In this document: positions 34,536 to 43,129 of the stretch, one piece after another
Layout of the letters: the number at the start of each line of letters is the position of its first letter
Numbering within the stretch: the stretch's first letter is position 1
From: CAZNLH01 sp964573995
GTDB lineage: Bacteria; Gemmatimonadota; CAZMKB01; CAZNLH01
Direction of reading: 5' to 3'
Assembly: GCA_964573995.1 (NCBI GenBank)
Contig: CAZNLH010000009.1
Coordinates: 1 to 64,000 of the forward strand
Length of the DNA: 64,000 nucleotides
The notes under the pieces: generated by a model
What the model saw: only the letters and a program-made list of their open reading frames with translations
Told to the model about the DNA's origin: nothing
The model's database searches: none
Program-made: the position numbers and the translations under genes

Positions 34536-37043
34536 TCACTGCCCAACAGCAACAAGTCTGATCGCATCTGCGACGACGAAGCCGTTCGCCTGGTCCGTGA
34601 GCATCACGCCCTGGGTTGAGGTGTTGTCGAAGTCGAACGTGCCGAGGTATACCCACTCGTTTCCGGGCGTCGACTGGTCTATAAGGATCCAGTCGGACTC
34701 ACCGGCCTTGTAATACACCTTGTAGTGGGCATCGGTCGCCATCAACGACGAGTAGTTGTGCTCGAACTTCCATGCATAGACATCGTAAGTCCCTGGCGTC
34801 ACTGCGCTCGTCACCCCCCAACCCACGCTCTTGTCCCCAACACCCGCCCTGGTGTACCGCCCGTTCCCATTTGTCGCGTTGGGATGCTCCCCATAAGTCC
34901 AGTTGCCGTTGAGGACGACGAATTGCGGGTACGAATCGTCTACATAGACTACTGCAGGGCCCGTGGTTACCCCAATTGTGGCCTGGTATGGGATCATGTT
35001 GTATGCAGTAACCACGAGGTCCACGTCGTTGCCGGCGCTAAGAGGCTGATCGAGATGAATCAGCGCGCGGCCGTTCCCGTTAGTGTAACCAGAGCCCAGG
35101 AATACCGAATCCCTTGAGATGGAACACAGGGCTCCCTCTACTCCCGGGACAGTCACCTCGAAACCATTTGAACCGACAGTGATAGTCGAATCATGCTGAA
35201 CCGTCATGGTTGCGGGGGTATCCGTGCGAACCTCGAGCGATGGGTCACCAAATACGTGCCACGTGTCGGTCTCCTGGTATCCGGAGTTGCCGTAACGGTC
35301 GTTCATGTGCATGCACCCATTGAACGATATGCCACCGAAGGTACGCTTGATGTTGTCCTGATAGGTCTCCACGAGGATGTCCACCATCTCATCCTGGGCG
35401 TCCATGGGAGGATTCCACGACTGCGTGATAGACGACATGAAGGCAGCGACCGCGCCGGAGGCCTCGCCGCTGTTCGTGGCCCTGAGCCATGCCTCCGCGA
35501 AGCATGTACTCATGTCATCAAAGGCTCCGTTTGAACAAGCGACAGACCATATGAACGGCAGCATGCCGTTGTTATAGAGACCGTTTACATCGTAATTGTC
35601 AAAACCGGTAGTGCTCCACCCCTGTTCCCAGCCATGCCCGCAATAGTTGATCACGCTGCGGCCCGCGTTGAGGGCGCTGGCGAGGGATGCGGTCGTCGGG
35701 TTGCCCGAGGCATCCTCGCCTCCATGGCTCCCATCGTACAGTTCATCCACGAGGGTATAGTTGTATCCCATCAAGTCCGATCTTATGTTTCTTATGTGCT
35801 CCCAATCATACTCCCCGTCGTCGCCCGGTCCCTCGTTTGATGCCACTCCCGTGCCCTGGTGATACCATGCGGCACCCGCCTGCGGAGCGCTCTCGTAATT
35901 AACAGACCGACGGACCATGGTAACGGCCTGTGTCATGTTCTGCGCGGAAAAACGCCCGACGAAGAGGTCTGGGTAGTGATCGTTCCCCACGATGTATGAA
36001 TAAGTCGGATCGGAGGCCCCCTGTTCAAACCCATAGGTGAAGTGGAACGTGGTGATCTGCCCTATGTCGCCCACCAGGAGGACGTAAGTAAGCCCGTTCG
36101 CGTTGAAATAATCCGTGATGTAATTCTTGATCGAGTTGGCGTTGTTCCCGATGTCGGAGATCCTGACCATCTCGGTGGGCACCCCCTTCATGTTCTTCCA
36201 TCCCACGAAGGGCTCCATGATAGACCACAGATTGTCGTCCGTGATCACCAGCATGTTGCCCCCCTCTTCCACCGCCGTGTAACCCATCACATCTGGGCCG
36301 AAATTGAGGAAATGTCGTTCATAAATCCGACGGAATTCCGGGTCCATCACCTCGAGAGGACGTCGCCTCTGAAATACGTTTACCTCCCCCTCGCCGACCG
36401 GGGCGACTTCAACCCTGATATCCGTGTAGATCCGCAACTTTTTCCTCACCGGGTTGTACTGGAAAGGACAGACCCGTACGACCTGTCCCCTGTAGTCGCG
36501 CAATATGTAAGGCTCATCGAGTTGAACGATCCTATCTGGATACCAAGCATCATTCCGGTAGGCGTCCCCGAATTCATACGGCACCTCTTCCGGGTCGACC
36601 GTCCTGGGCAGGACCCCCTTGGAAGGTGCAACCAGGACGTTATCGAGTTCCCTGTACTCGGCATCGATCACACTTACCGCCATCTTTGCATTGTCCGGTA
36701 TGATCAAACTCCGGCAGATGTTCGGAAGGTCGGGGGCCCCCTTCTGCATCATGCTGGCCTCTCCACCAAGCAGGATCTTCCAGTAAGGTCTCCCGCTGAT
36801 CATCACCTCGTCCCATGAATAGTCATTTGTACGGAAATCTACCTGTGTCCTGTCCCCAGACATGCTACGAACCGCTACGGATGGATTGCCCTGCTCCTTC
36901 CACGTCCAGGAACTGGCGGAAGAGGCCATCCATCCCGGCGCCGCGGTCTTGCCAAGGATCGCACCCGGAGCGAAACCGGCAACGCCGAACAGCATGACCG
37001 TACCCATGAGCAGGCACCTTTCCATCACCTTTCTTCGTTCCAT
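34536..37043 (-). CDS. Exported gingipain-type cysteine protease (peptidase family C25) with golvesin-like C-terminal domain
   Basis: The 835-residue protein has a signal peptide, a propeptide (about 40-255, DYSWDEVMISGRPYWKILLG) and a C25 caspase-like catalytic domain (about 255-600, MLVITDDNLWSIMEPFVGWK). The His-Cys dyad is His470 (INYCGHGWEQ) and Cys503 (WSVACSNGAFD). An Ig-like domain follows. The C-terminus (about 700-835, VDDSYPQFVVLNGNWTYGEH, ANGFVVADAIRLVAV) matches the golvesin/xanthan-lyase-type carbohydrate-binding domain. It should degrade extracellular protein and possibly bind glycans. It is an isolated gene with its own promoter. Confidence 0.9.
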   Translation of the reverse strand: MERRKVMERCLLMGTVMLFGVAGFAPGAILGKTAAPGWMASSASSWTWKEQGNPSVAVRSMSGDRTQVDFRTNDYSWDEVMISGRPYWKILLGGEASMMQKGAPDLPNICRSLIIPDNAKMAVSVIDAEYRELDNVLVAPSKGVLPRTVDPEEVPYEFGDAYRNDAWYPDRIVQLDEPYILRDYRGQVVRVCPFQYNPVRKKLRIYTDIRVEVAPVGEGEVNVFQRRRPLEVMDPEFRRIYERHFLNFGPDVMGYTAVEEGGNMLVITDDNLWSIMEPFVGWKNMKGVPTEMVRISDIGNNANSIKNYITDYFNANGLTYVLLVGDIGQITTFHFTYGFEQGASDPTYSYIVGNDHYPDLFVGRFSAQNMTQAVTMVRRSVNYESAPQAGAAWYHQGTGVASNEGPGDDGEYDWEHIRNIRSDLMGYNYTLVDELYDGSHGGEDASGNPTTASLASALNAGRSVINYCGHGWEQGWSTTGFDNYDVNGLYNNGMLPFIWSVACSNGAFDDMSTCFAEAWLRATNSGEASGAVAAFMSSITQSWNPPMDAQDEMVDILVETYQDNIKRTFGGISFNGCMHMNDRYGNSGYQETDTWHVFGDPSLEVRTDTPATMTVQHDSTITVGSNGFEVTVPGVEGALCSISRDSVFLGSGYTNGNGRALIHLDQPLSAGNDVDLVVTAYNMIPYQATIGVTTGPAVVYVDDSYPQFVVLNGNWTYGEHPNATNGNGRYTRAGVGDKSVGWGVTSAVTPGTYDVYAWKFEHNYSSLMATDAHYKVYYKAGESDWILIDQSTPGNEWVYLGTFDFDNTSTQGVMLTDQANGFVVADAIRLVAVGQ

Positions 37044-37152
37044 TCTTCTCTCCGATCCGTTAATGAATTGTTGGCGGCCTCAAAGACACACCGACGCGAA
37101 AGGGCACACGCCCGAAACTCGCCCCACAATTTAAAAACTTCCCTTATTGACT

Positions 37153-37181
37153 ATTCTACCACAGATACTCCTCCGTGTCAA
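37153..37181 (-). promoter_or_regulatory. Near-consensus sigma70 promoter for the C25 protease
   Basis: Minus strand: TTGACA (37181-37176), 17-bp spacer, TAGAAT (37158-37153), about 110 bp upstream of the ATG at 37043. Confidence 0.65.
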
Positions 37182-37198
37182 GCAGCCCATGGGGCTGT

Positions 37199-37423
37199 TT
37201 ATTTACCCTCCCCTTTTTTCGCTTCACCTGTCACGCGGTCCCTGCTGAGGAAGATGTGAGCGATGAATGCCACGAGTGCGGGCAGATTGCCGAAGAATCC
37301 CGCCCAGAACCACTTGTTCTCATACCAACTCTCCTCCACTGAGTAATGGTGTCGTGAGATCAGGTGGCAACTTATTGCACTCGACAGGGCGAATAGACCA
37401 AACACGTCTCCGGGATCACTCAT
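37199..37423 (-). CDS. Small membrane protein of 74 residues
   Basis: A good GGAGG site eight bases before the ATG at 37423 supports this gene. The protein has a weak N-terminal hydrophobic stretch (VFGLFALSSAISCHLI) and one clear helix (WFWAGFFGNLPALVAFIAHI) with a basic tail. The residues between (HHYSVEESWYENKWF) are aromatic and polar. I do not recognise it. It lies upstream of the C25 protease, on the same strand and overlapping its promoter-proximal DNA, but probably has its own transcript. Confidence 0.55.
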   Translation of the reverse strand: MSDPGDVFGLFALSSAISCHLISRHHYSVEESWYENKWFWAGFFGNLPALVAFIAHIFLSRDRVTGEAKKGEGK

Positions 37424-37519
37424 TAGAGAACCTCCTGTTCCTTGGAAAATATGACCTTAATTTTCCCCCGAAATCGTGCCGACCCCCCGCGGCTGAGGTG
37501 GTGAAGCCGACTATATTGC

Positions 37520-37690
37520 CTCGCTGCCAAAGTTCGCGTTCGGTCTTCTCTCACGGGGAAAACACTTCCACATGGACGTCTTGCCCCTCTGTCGATCGGG
37601 AAGTTCCATCCGAACTTCACGACATGCCACCCCCAAGGGGTTCTTCCGCTCACCCCTGATTCCCCCCGGAGTGCCCAGTCCTCCAAGCCG
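37520..37690. repeat. Degenerate dispersed repeat, copy B
   Basis: This is the longer copy of the repeat also found at 2628-2719. Shared blocks are CTCGCTGCCAAAG, the TCTTCTC...GGGAAAACACTTCC block and CTGATTCCCC...CAGTCCT. The extra 85 bp here contains two short palindrome-like GGGGT/ACCCC stretches. It lies in the 447-bp gap between the small membrane protein and the PiT gene; no other gene is seen there. Confidence 0.5.
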
Positions 37691-37870
37691 TCCGTGTAAA
37701 GGAATCTTAGGAGACCGAGCAATATTTTATCAGAGGAGCCGCCCACAGTATGCCGGGGATATTGAATCAACCTTCGAGTATCTTATTATGAAATATCACA
37801 ATTCCGGGCTTTACTGGCAAGAAAAATAACAATCCGCCTGTGAGGCCTCGAGGGGCGGGGTAACAATCGA

Positions 37871-39004
37871 TTATACAAAGGACCTTGATATGAGTATTGC
37901 CGAGGCTGAGGTTATGGCGGCCACCGGGAGGGTAGTTATCCAGGCGATGAAGATTACCCCTATCGCCTTCCAACGGGCTCGGCCACCGGCTAGGCCGATT
38001 CCGAAGATCGACCCGCAGGATACGTGTGTAGTGGAGACGGGCATCCCAAACCGCGAGGCGAAGATCACCAGGAAGGCCGTGACCAGGTTTGCCATGAGAC
38101 CCGTAGCGGGTTCCATCTCCGTGATTCGCAGGCTCATTGTGTGGGCCACGCGTCGTGAGCCGACAAGACCGCCGATCGCCATGGCGGTACCTACAAGCAC
38201 CATCCCCCACGGGATCTCGAGTATACGGGCTGCCAGGAGCAATGCCACAATCTTCGGCGTGTCGTTAAGGCCCCGGGCGAAGCAGACCGCGCCGGCGCTG
38301 ATGTAATGTAACCTATCGACGACCCCGCGGAGGTCCACACCCATCACTCGGTCGCCGTAACGTATCCGGCACTCCCATCCCGTTCCGATCGATGCCGTGG
38401 TCCCGGGGCCTGCAATGGCCAGGTTGCCAGACTCCGGGCTGGCTGCAGCCACTGCCAAGGGGCGCTCTTCCCCTATACAGAAGCAGGGATCACTCTCGAT
38501 GAGGAAGGAGAAGGCCTGGACTCGTCCCAGCAATCGAGTAAATGCCGCGCTCATGGCCAGCGCGACAAAGGGGCTCAGCACGAGCGGCAGCACGAAACTC
38601 CCGCCGAGGGCAGACCAAGCGATCCCTCCGCCGGATCCCGCGAGGCCGGCTCCAACGAGGGCCCCCACCAGGGCGTGCGTGGTCGATATAGGCATCCCTA
38701 TCCGCGAGGCGAGGAAAACGGTACCGGCCGCCCCTGCCCCCACTGAGAGCAGGAACCTGGGATCCCCTACGAGCGAGTCCGATACCAGCCCCTTTCCGCT
38801 GAAGGTCTTCACAAGTTCCGCCCCGATCATCATCGCTGCCAGGGAACCTGCGAAGGTCGTCACCGTCGCCCAGAGAAGTGCCCGCCTGTAATCGGCAGTG
38901 GCCGATCCGAATATGGTCGCCACACCCTTGAAGTTGTCGTTGGCCCCGTTAGAGAAGGCGAGCCACAGCGCAACGGTTCCGAGAAAGATCAATCCTGCTC
39001 CCAT
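37871..39004 (-). CDS. PiT-family inorganic phosphate permease
   Basis: The 377-residue protein has about ten helices in two inverted repeats. Each repeat carries the PiT signature (FSNGANDNFKGVATIFGSAT and ARGLNDTPKIVALL; GMPISTTHALVGALVGAG and GMPVSTTHVSCGSIFGIG). A central cytoplasmic loop contains FCIGEERPLAVAAASPESGN. PiT proteins import metal-phosphate, or arsenate by mistake, with protons or sodium. The ATG at 39004 overlaps the stop of the radical SAM-methyltransferase gene (TGATG), so it is the last gene of that operon; a GTG start at 39016 is possible. Its place here suggests phosphate/arsenate handling is part of the operon's job. Confidence 0.92.
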   Translation of the reverse strand: MGAGLIFLGTVALWLAFSNGANDNFKGVATIFGSATADYRRALLWATVTTFAGSLAAMMIGAELVKTFSGKGLVSDSLVGDPRFLLSVGAGAAGTVFLASRIGMPISTTHALVGALVGAGLAGSGGGIAWSALGGSFVLPLVLSPFVALAMSAAFTRLLGRVQAFSFLIESDPCFCIGEERPLAVAAASPESGNLAIAGPGTTASIGTGWECRIRYGDRVMGVDLRGVVDRLHYISAGAVCFARGLNDTPKIVALLLAARILEIPWGMVLVGTAMAIGGLVGSRRVAHTMSLRITEMEPATGLMANLVTAFLVIFASRFGMPVSTTHVSCGSIFGIGLAGGRARWKAIGVIFIAWITTLPVAAITSASAILISRSFV

Positions 39005-41469
39005 CACCTGCAACACTCCCCGTCATCACAGCATGAGAAGGCATCCTGGATCGGCCTGGTTGGGTCGGTGACGATGAAGGACCCCTCGTACGGGGGCTTC
39101 GAGAGCTTCGACGCGGTATCTGTACATATCTCCACCGGCACCCCGCGTGGAAACCAGTGCCCCTCTTCGTCCGAGACCCCCTTGAATGGCCCCTGGTAAA
39201 TGGCCGTATGGCCCACGTAGACACACCCGGCCTTCTTCTCATACTTCCAGCCGCGTACGGTAACCGAGTAGAAACGGTATCCCTCCACCTCCCTCCAGAA
39301 CGTCTTGCGCAGTACCTGGATCCCGTAGAATCCCGCCCTTTCCAGGTAGGAGACAAACTCCTCTTCCGTCAGGGCACCGCTTATGCACTCTCCCCAGAGA
39401 CGCGGATCCTGCCGGTAGCGCGGGGGGACCGCCTCTTCAGAGACGATATCGGCGACCACCATCCGGCCGTGATCCTTGAGGACCCTCCACATCTCCGAGA
39501 ATACGCGCCTCTTGTCGGGTGAGAGGTTGATAACGCAGTTGGAGGTCACAAGGTCGACCGATCGATCCTCTACAGGGATATCCTCCAGGAATCCCTTGCG
39601 GAACTCGACCACGTCGTAGCCGAGGTTCTCGGCGACCTTCCGGCGGGCCTTCCCCGCCACTTCGAGCATGGGATCGGTCATGTCTACGCCGATAGCCCTG
39701 CCCGCGGGTCCTACCTTCCTGGCGGCGATAAAGACGTCTATCCCGGCGCCACTGCCCAGGTCGAGCGTAACTTCTCCCTCACGGATATCCGACAATCCGA
39801 GGGGCGATCCGCACCCATAAAAGCGCTCCACCACCTCCTTAGGTATGTGGGAGAGGTCCTCGGCCGATGGTTGAACGGGACAACAGAGTCCCTCCTTGGG
39901 TTCCTCGGCGGCGTTGCCGTAAAAGTCCCGCACCACCTCTCTCTCACGGTCGAGTTCAAATGCGAGGACGCACTCCGAACTCGTCGTCCTTACCGGAGAG
40001 GGCTCGATATCGCTTGCAAGGCACGACGCTCCGTCGTCCATTCCGGTGAAGATGACCGGCGCATTGAATCCCGACTTCCCGTTGGACACGAGGCCCCGCC
40101 TTTCTTCCGCGAGGTCACGAAGCGCATCTGCGATCATGGCCTTGTGGAGATCGCAGTAGGGATCGTGGGAAAGTATCGATCCCCCGTAGAAATAGGAATG
40201 CTCCACATCCCCACCGCCGCACACGAAGCGGAACGGGCACTCCCTGCAGACCTCCTTTTCCCGAACGGAGGCCCGGCGGAACGACCTTATAACCTCGCTC
40301 TCGCGTCGTATCTCCATGAGTGAGTGTTCCCCGATGCTCCCGCAACAGAGTTCCCTGACGCCGGCCATCGCCGCCGATGGGTATACGTTCCCGTCGGAAT
40401 ACACGCACAGCGCCGATACACCGGCCTTTGAGAGGTCCCACTTGGTCCCCGCCCCGGACCTGAGTCGTGCCTTGACGGCCTCCAGGTTGTCCACAAGGAC
40501 ACCTGCGCGCCTGCCGGCGTCCTGCGCCGCCCTGACGACCTCGATCACCTTCTCGACCGCTGGTGCAGGATAATCATCTCCTTCGAGGGCCCTGCCACGC
40601 CTGTGAAGCCAGAGGAGGTGATGCGTCCCCGCCCCCAGTCTTCCCACGAGTGCGGTTACATTCCCAATATCATCCGCGTTCTCCTTCGTGATGACCGTAG
40701 TCACGCTGACATCGAACCCGGCCTCGACAGCGGCTCCGATCCCCCTGACTATCCTCCTGAAACTCCCCGCGCCACGAATCCGGTCGTTTATCCCGGCCTC
40801 GGAGCCGTCCAGGCTCACCTGGAGACGGACCCTCCCGGAGTCGCGCTCCTTCAGCCTCTCGATGATTCTGCCGGGGAGCAGTATACCGTTGGTCAGTATG
40901 ACGATCTCGGCCTCGCGATCACCCAGTATATGATCCATGATGTCGAATATATCGCTCCTGAGAAAGGGCTCTCCCCCGGTCAGGAAGAAGTGCCTCGTTC
41001 CAAGCGACAGCGCCTGGTCTACGAGGTCCAGGATTGTCTCCAATGGAAGTCCGTTGTCACCGTTCGGACCGGATGAAACCAGGCAGTGCCCGCAATGGAG
41101 GTTGCATGAGTTGTTGGTATGGAGCCACAGTTCGTCCAACGCTTCCGACTGGAGGTATGCTTCACGCCCCCGGTACGTTTCTTCCGGGACCGGGCCCTCT
41201 GCCAACAGGTTCTGGCGCAGGGCGTCGCGCGCAATCGTCTCGACGTGTTGCCACGCCTTCGCCGGCTCGAAGGCCGTCTTCCGTGCGTAAGCCTGAACCG
41301 CCTGGTTGAATGTCCGTTTTCCGTCGAACAGGTGCAGTATCTCCTCGCCCCTCTCATCGGTCGCCGCCCAGTTCGGCCCCATTGGGTCCATTACTATCCT
41401 GGTCCCGCCCAGGTCGATCGAGTGCATGCCTGGCGGGAGCCGAAGCACGGTATCAGGTGTCAACATCAT
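39004..41469 (-). CDS. PqqD-radical SAM-SPASM-ArsM-like methyltransferase fusion
   Basis: This 821-residue cytosolic protein has four parts. Residues 1-95 are PqqD-like (peptide- or partner-binding). Residues 115-350 are a radical SAM domain with Cys122, Cys126 and Cys129 (SCNLHCGHC) for the SAM-binding [4Fe-4S] cluster. Residues 355-440 are a SPASM-type domain (Cys355, Cys375/376, Cys408, Cys411, Cys417, Cys439). Residues 515-740 are a class I methyltransferase (LDLGSGAGIDVF) with cysteines where arsenite methyltransferases bind As(III): Cys529/530, Cys645 (TSNCVINL), Cys695 (GECISGAL). The tail ends CCDDGECCR. AAAGGAG precedes the ATG. Methylation plus radical chemistry on arsenic, or on a related thiophilic element, is inferred. 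It lies in a nine-gene operon. Confidence 0.85.
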   Translation of the reverse strand: MMLTPDTVLRLPPGMHSIDLGGTRIVMDPMGPNWAATDERGEEILHLFDGKRTFNQAVQAYARKTAFEPAKAWQHVETIARDALRQNLLAEGPVPEETYRGREAYLQSEALDELWLHTNNSCNLHCGHCLVSSGPNGDNGLPLETILDLVDQALSLGTRHFFLTGGEPFLRSDIFDIMDHILGDREAEIVILTNGILLPGRIIERLKERDSGRVRLQVSLDGSEAGINDRIRGAGSFRRIVRGIGAAVEAGFDVSVTTVITKENADDIGNVTALVGRLGAGTHHLLWLHRRGRALEGDDYPAPAVEKVIEVVRAAQDAGRRAGVLVDNLEAVKARLRSGAGTKWDLSKAGVSALCVYSDGNVYPSAAMAGVRELCCGSIGEHSLMEIRRESEVIRSFRRASVREKEVCRECPFRFVCGGGDVEHSYFYGGSILSHDPYCDLHKAMIADALRDLAEERRGLVSNGKSGFNAPVIFTGMDDGASCLASDIEPSPVRTTSSECVLAFELDREREVVRDFYGNAAEEPKEGLCCPVQPSAEDLSHIPKEVVERFYGCGSPLGLSDIREGEVTLDLGSGAGIDVFIAARKVGPAGRAIGVDMTDPMLEVAGKARRKVAENLGYDVVEFRKGFLEDIPVEDRSVDLVTSNCVINLSPDKRRVFSEMWRVLKDHGRMVVADIVSEEAVPPRYRQDPRLWGECISGALTEEEFVSYLERAGFYGIQVLRKTFWREVEGYRFYSVTVRGWKYEKKAGCVYVGHTAIYQGPFKGVSDEEGHWFPRGVPVEICTDTASKLSKPPYEGSFIVTDPTRPIQDAFSCCDDGECCR

Positions 41470-41495
41470 CCTTCTCCTTTCAACTCCATGGATGG

Positions 41496-42281
41496 CTATT
41501 TTCCGTTCAGCCTCCAGTCGTAATCGAGGTATTTCACGTCCAGTTCATCTCGATGCCTTGTCATGAACTGGCTGTCCGCCTCTGTCGCGTAGGGGACCAC
41601 GAAATCGATGACTGATCCGGAGGCCTTCTCGAAGTCTCCCCCGAACCAATCGAATATCCGGGAGAGGTACACGTTGTAATTTACGCCCCAGATCATCCCC
41701 TTCTCCTCCGAGACCCGAAGCCCCTTCCGGGGATTTGCGAGGAAGCCGCGGGCGGCAAGGGCCAGTTGTTCATCCAGGCGATCAGGAGTATAGGCCTCGC
41801 TTCTGAGATCGGGGCACGACCTGGAGGCGCAGACTATGGCAAAGTGGATCCTCGGCTCACCCATCTTCCTGAGGATATTGTGCTCTATGTCATCCAGGCT
41901 GTAGTTCCCTCCATCCACCTTCCACTCCTCGGCCTTCCACCTCTCGGAGGACGGGATATCCTTTATACTCTCTATGCCCGGGTAATGGTTCAGGATCAAT
42001 TTAAGCGTGAATGCGTTGTAAGCGTTGATCCAGAAGGCGATCTCCCCCCCCTGGTCGAGAAGGGATGGGTCCGTGCCGGCCAAGACGTCAAGGTAGGCAT
42101 CGAGTGCTCCCTCGTTCCCCTTCAACCCCCTGTAATCCACCGCACCCTCATGGACATACTCCTTCAGGAGCAAATCGAAGGGGACATGGATCCCATCCCG
42201 AGCCTCGGCGCATTCGGCGAAGAGGAGGGGGAAGATAAACAAAGATATAAAAGAAACTGTCCTTGAATGACGGCCCACCAT
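41496..42281 (-). CDS. Exported DUF547 protein
   Basis: The 261-residue protein has a signal peptide (SFISLFIFPLLFAECAEA) and a full DUF547 domain. Its motifs are GEIAFWINAYNAFTLKLILN, YSLDDIEHNILRKMG, RIHFAIVCASRSCPDLRSEA and VNYNVYLSRIFDWFG. The conserved Cys/His-like residues (CASRSCP) suggest a papain/transglutaminase-like fold, but no activity is established for the family. DUF547 genes commonly accompany TIGR04282/TIGR04283 transferases and TVP38 proteins. It lies 26 bp before the radical SAM fusion gene in the same operon. Confidence 0.9.
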   Translation of the reverse strand: MVGRHSRTVSFISLFIFPLLFAECAEARDGIHVPFDLLLKEYVHEGAVDYRGLKGNEGALDAYLDVLAGTDPSLLDQGGEIAFWINAYNAFTLKLILNHYPGIESIKDIPSSERWKAEEWKVDGGNYSLDDIEHNILRKMGEPRIHFAIVCASRSCPDLRSEAYTPDRLDEQLALAARGFLANPRKGLRVSEEKGMIWGVNYNVYLSRIFDWFGGDFEKASGSVIDFVVPYATEADSQFMTRHRDELDVKYLDYDWRLNGK

Positions 42282-42382
42282 GGTCTTATCCCCCGAATTC
42301 CTGCCTTTCCGAACACACGCGGCCGATGAACCCGGTCACCATGGTCGGCAGGTCACTCGACCCTCGAGATGTACCAATCAGT

Positions 42383-43129
42383 CTACGAGTCGCTCGCAAG
42401 GAACCCCTCCTTGACCATCTTCATCTCTTCCCCACCCTCCGTTTCCGTCCTATACCATCGCACCAGGTGGCCCGGCGACGCGCCGAGGAGAAATGCTATC
42501 GTCACGAGCCAGTTACGGACCGTGGCATAGAAAAACCCCTCCCTATCCCAACGCCGGCTGGAGATCCCTATCGGCTCCTGCAGGATACATATCTTCCCGA
42601 ACCCGCGCAACCTGCGTATAAAATCCACGTCCTCGAGGAACGGGGTCTCCGCGAACCCCCCCATCGCCTCGAAGACTTGCCTCCTCACGAAGAAGCCCTG
42701 ATCGCCGTACGGAAAGTTGAACCACCTGCAACGCAGTGCGACACCGCGTTCGAGGAGGCGGGAGTACCAGCGATGCTCCCGCAGCAGGAACCTGAAGGCG
42801 CCGCCGACGTTTCCGGGATCATCGAGTGAACGCTCAATCGCATCGAGACTCGCGGGGCTCACCACCGAATCGGCATGGAGGAACCACAGGACATCACCAT
42901 TCCCGGCGCGGGCCCCCATATTCATCTGGATGCCGCGCCCACGCTCGCCATGAAGCCACAGCACTCCATGTCTCCTGCATATATCCCTCGCTGTACCCCT
43001 TTCACTTCCATCAGATACTATTATCTCTGGTATGCGGTCGAAACCCTCGAATTGTCTCAACAGCGATTCAAGGGCCGCGTCGTCGCGCAGGACGGGGACG
43101 ATTACGCTTATCGACCGGGGTTTCTTCAT
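42383..43129 (-). CDS. TIGR04283-type family 2 glycosyltransferase
   Basis: The 248-residue GT2 enzyme has ISVIVPVLRDDAAL, EIIVSDGSERGTARD and GDVLWFLHADSVV (metal-binding HAD) followed by FPYGDQGFFVRRQVFEAMGG. These features match the 'transferase 2, rSAM/selenodomain-associated' group. The group is thought to move a sugar or nucleotide moiety in a pathway with a radical SAM enzyme. One C-terminal hydrophobic stretch (WLVTIAFLLGASPGHLV) may touch the membrane. Its ATG overlaps the stop of the MerA-like gene (ATGA), showing translational coupling. Confidence 0.9.
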   Translation of the reverse strand: MKKPRSISVIVPVLRDDAALESLLRQFEGFDRIPEIIVSDGSERGTARDICRRHGVLWLHGERGRGIQMNMGARAGNGDVLWFLHADSVVSPASLDAIERSLDDPGNVGGAFRFLLREHRWYSRLLERGVALRCRWFNFPYGDQGFFVRRQVFEAMGGFAETPFLEDVDFIRRLRGFGKICILQEPIGISSRRWDREGFFYATVRNWLVTIAFLLGASPGHLVRWYRTETEGGEEMKMVKEGFLASDS

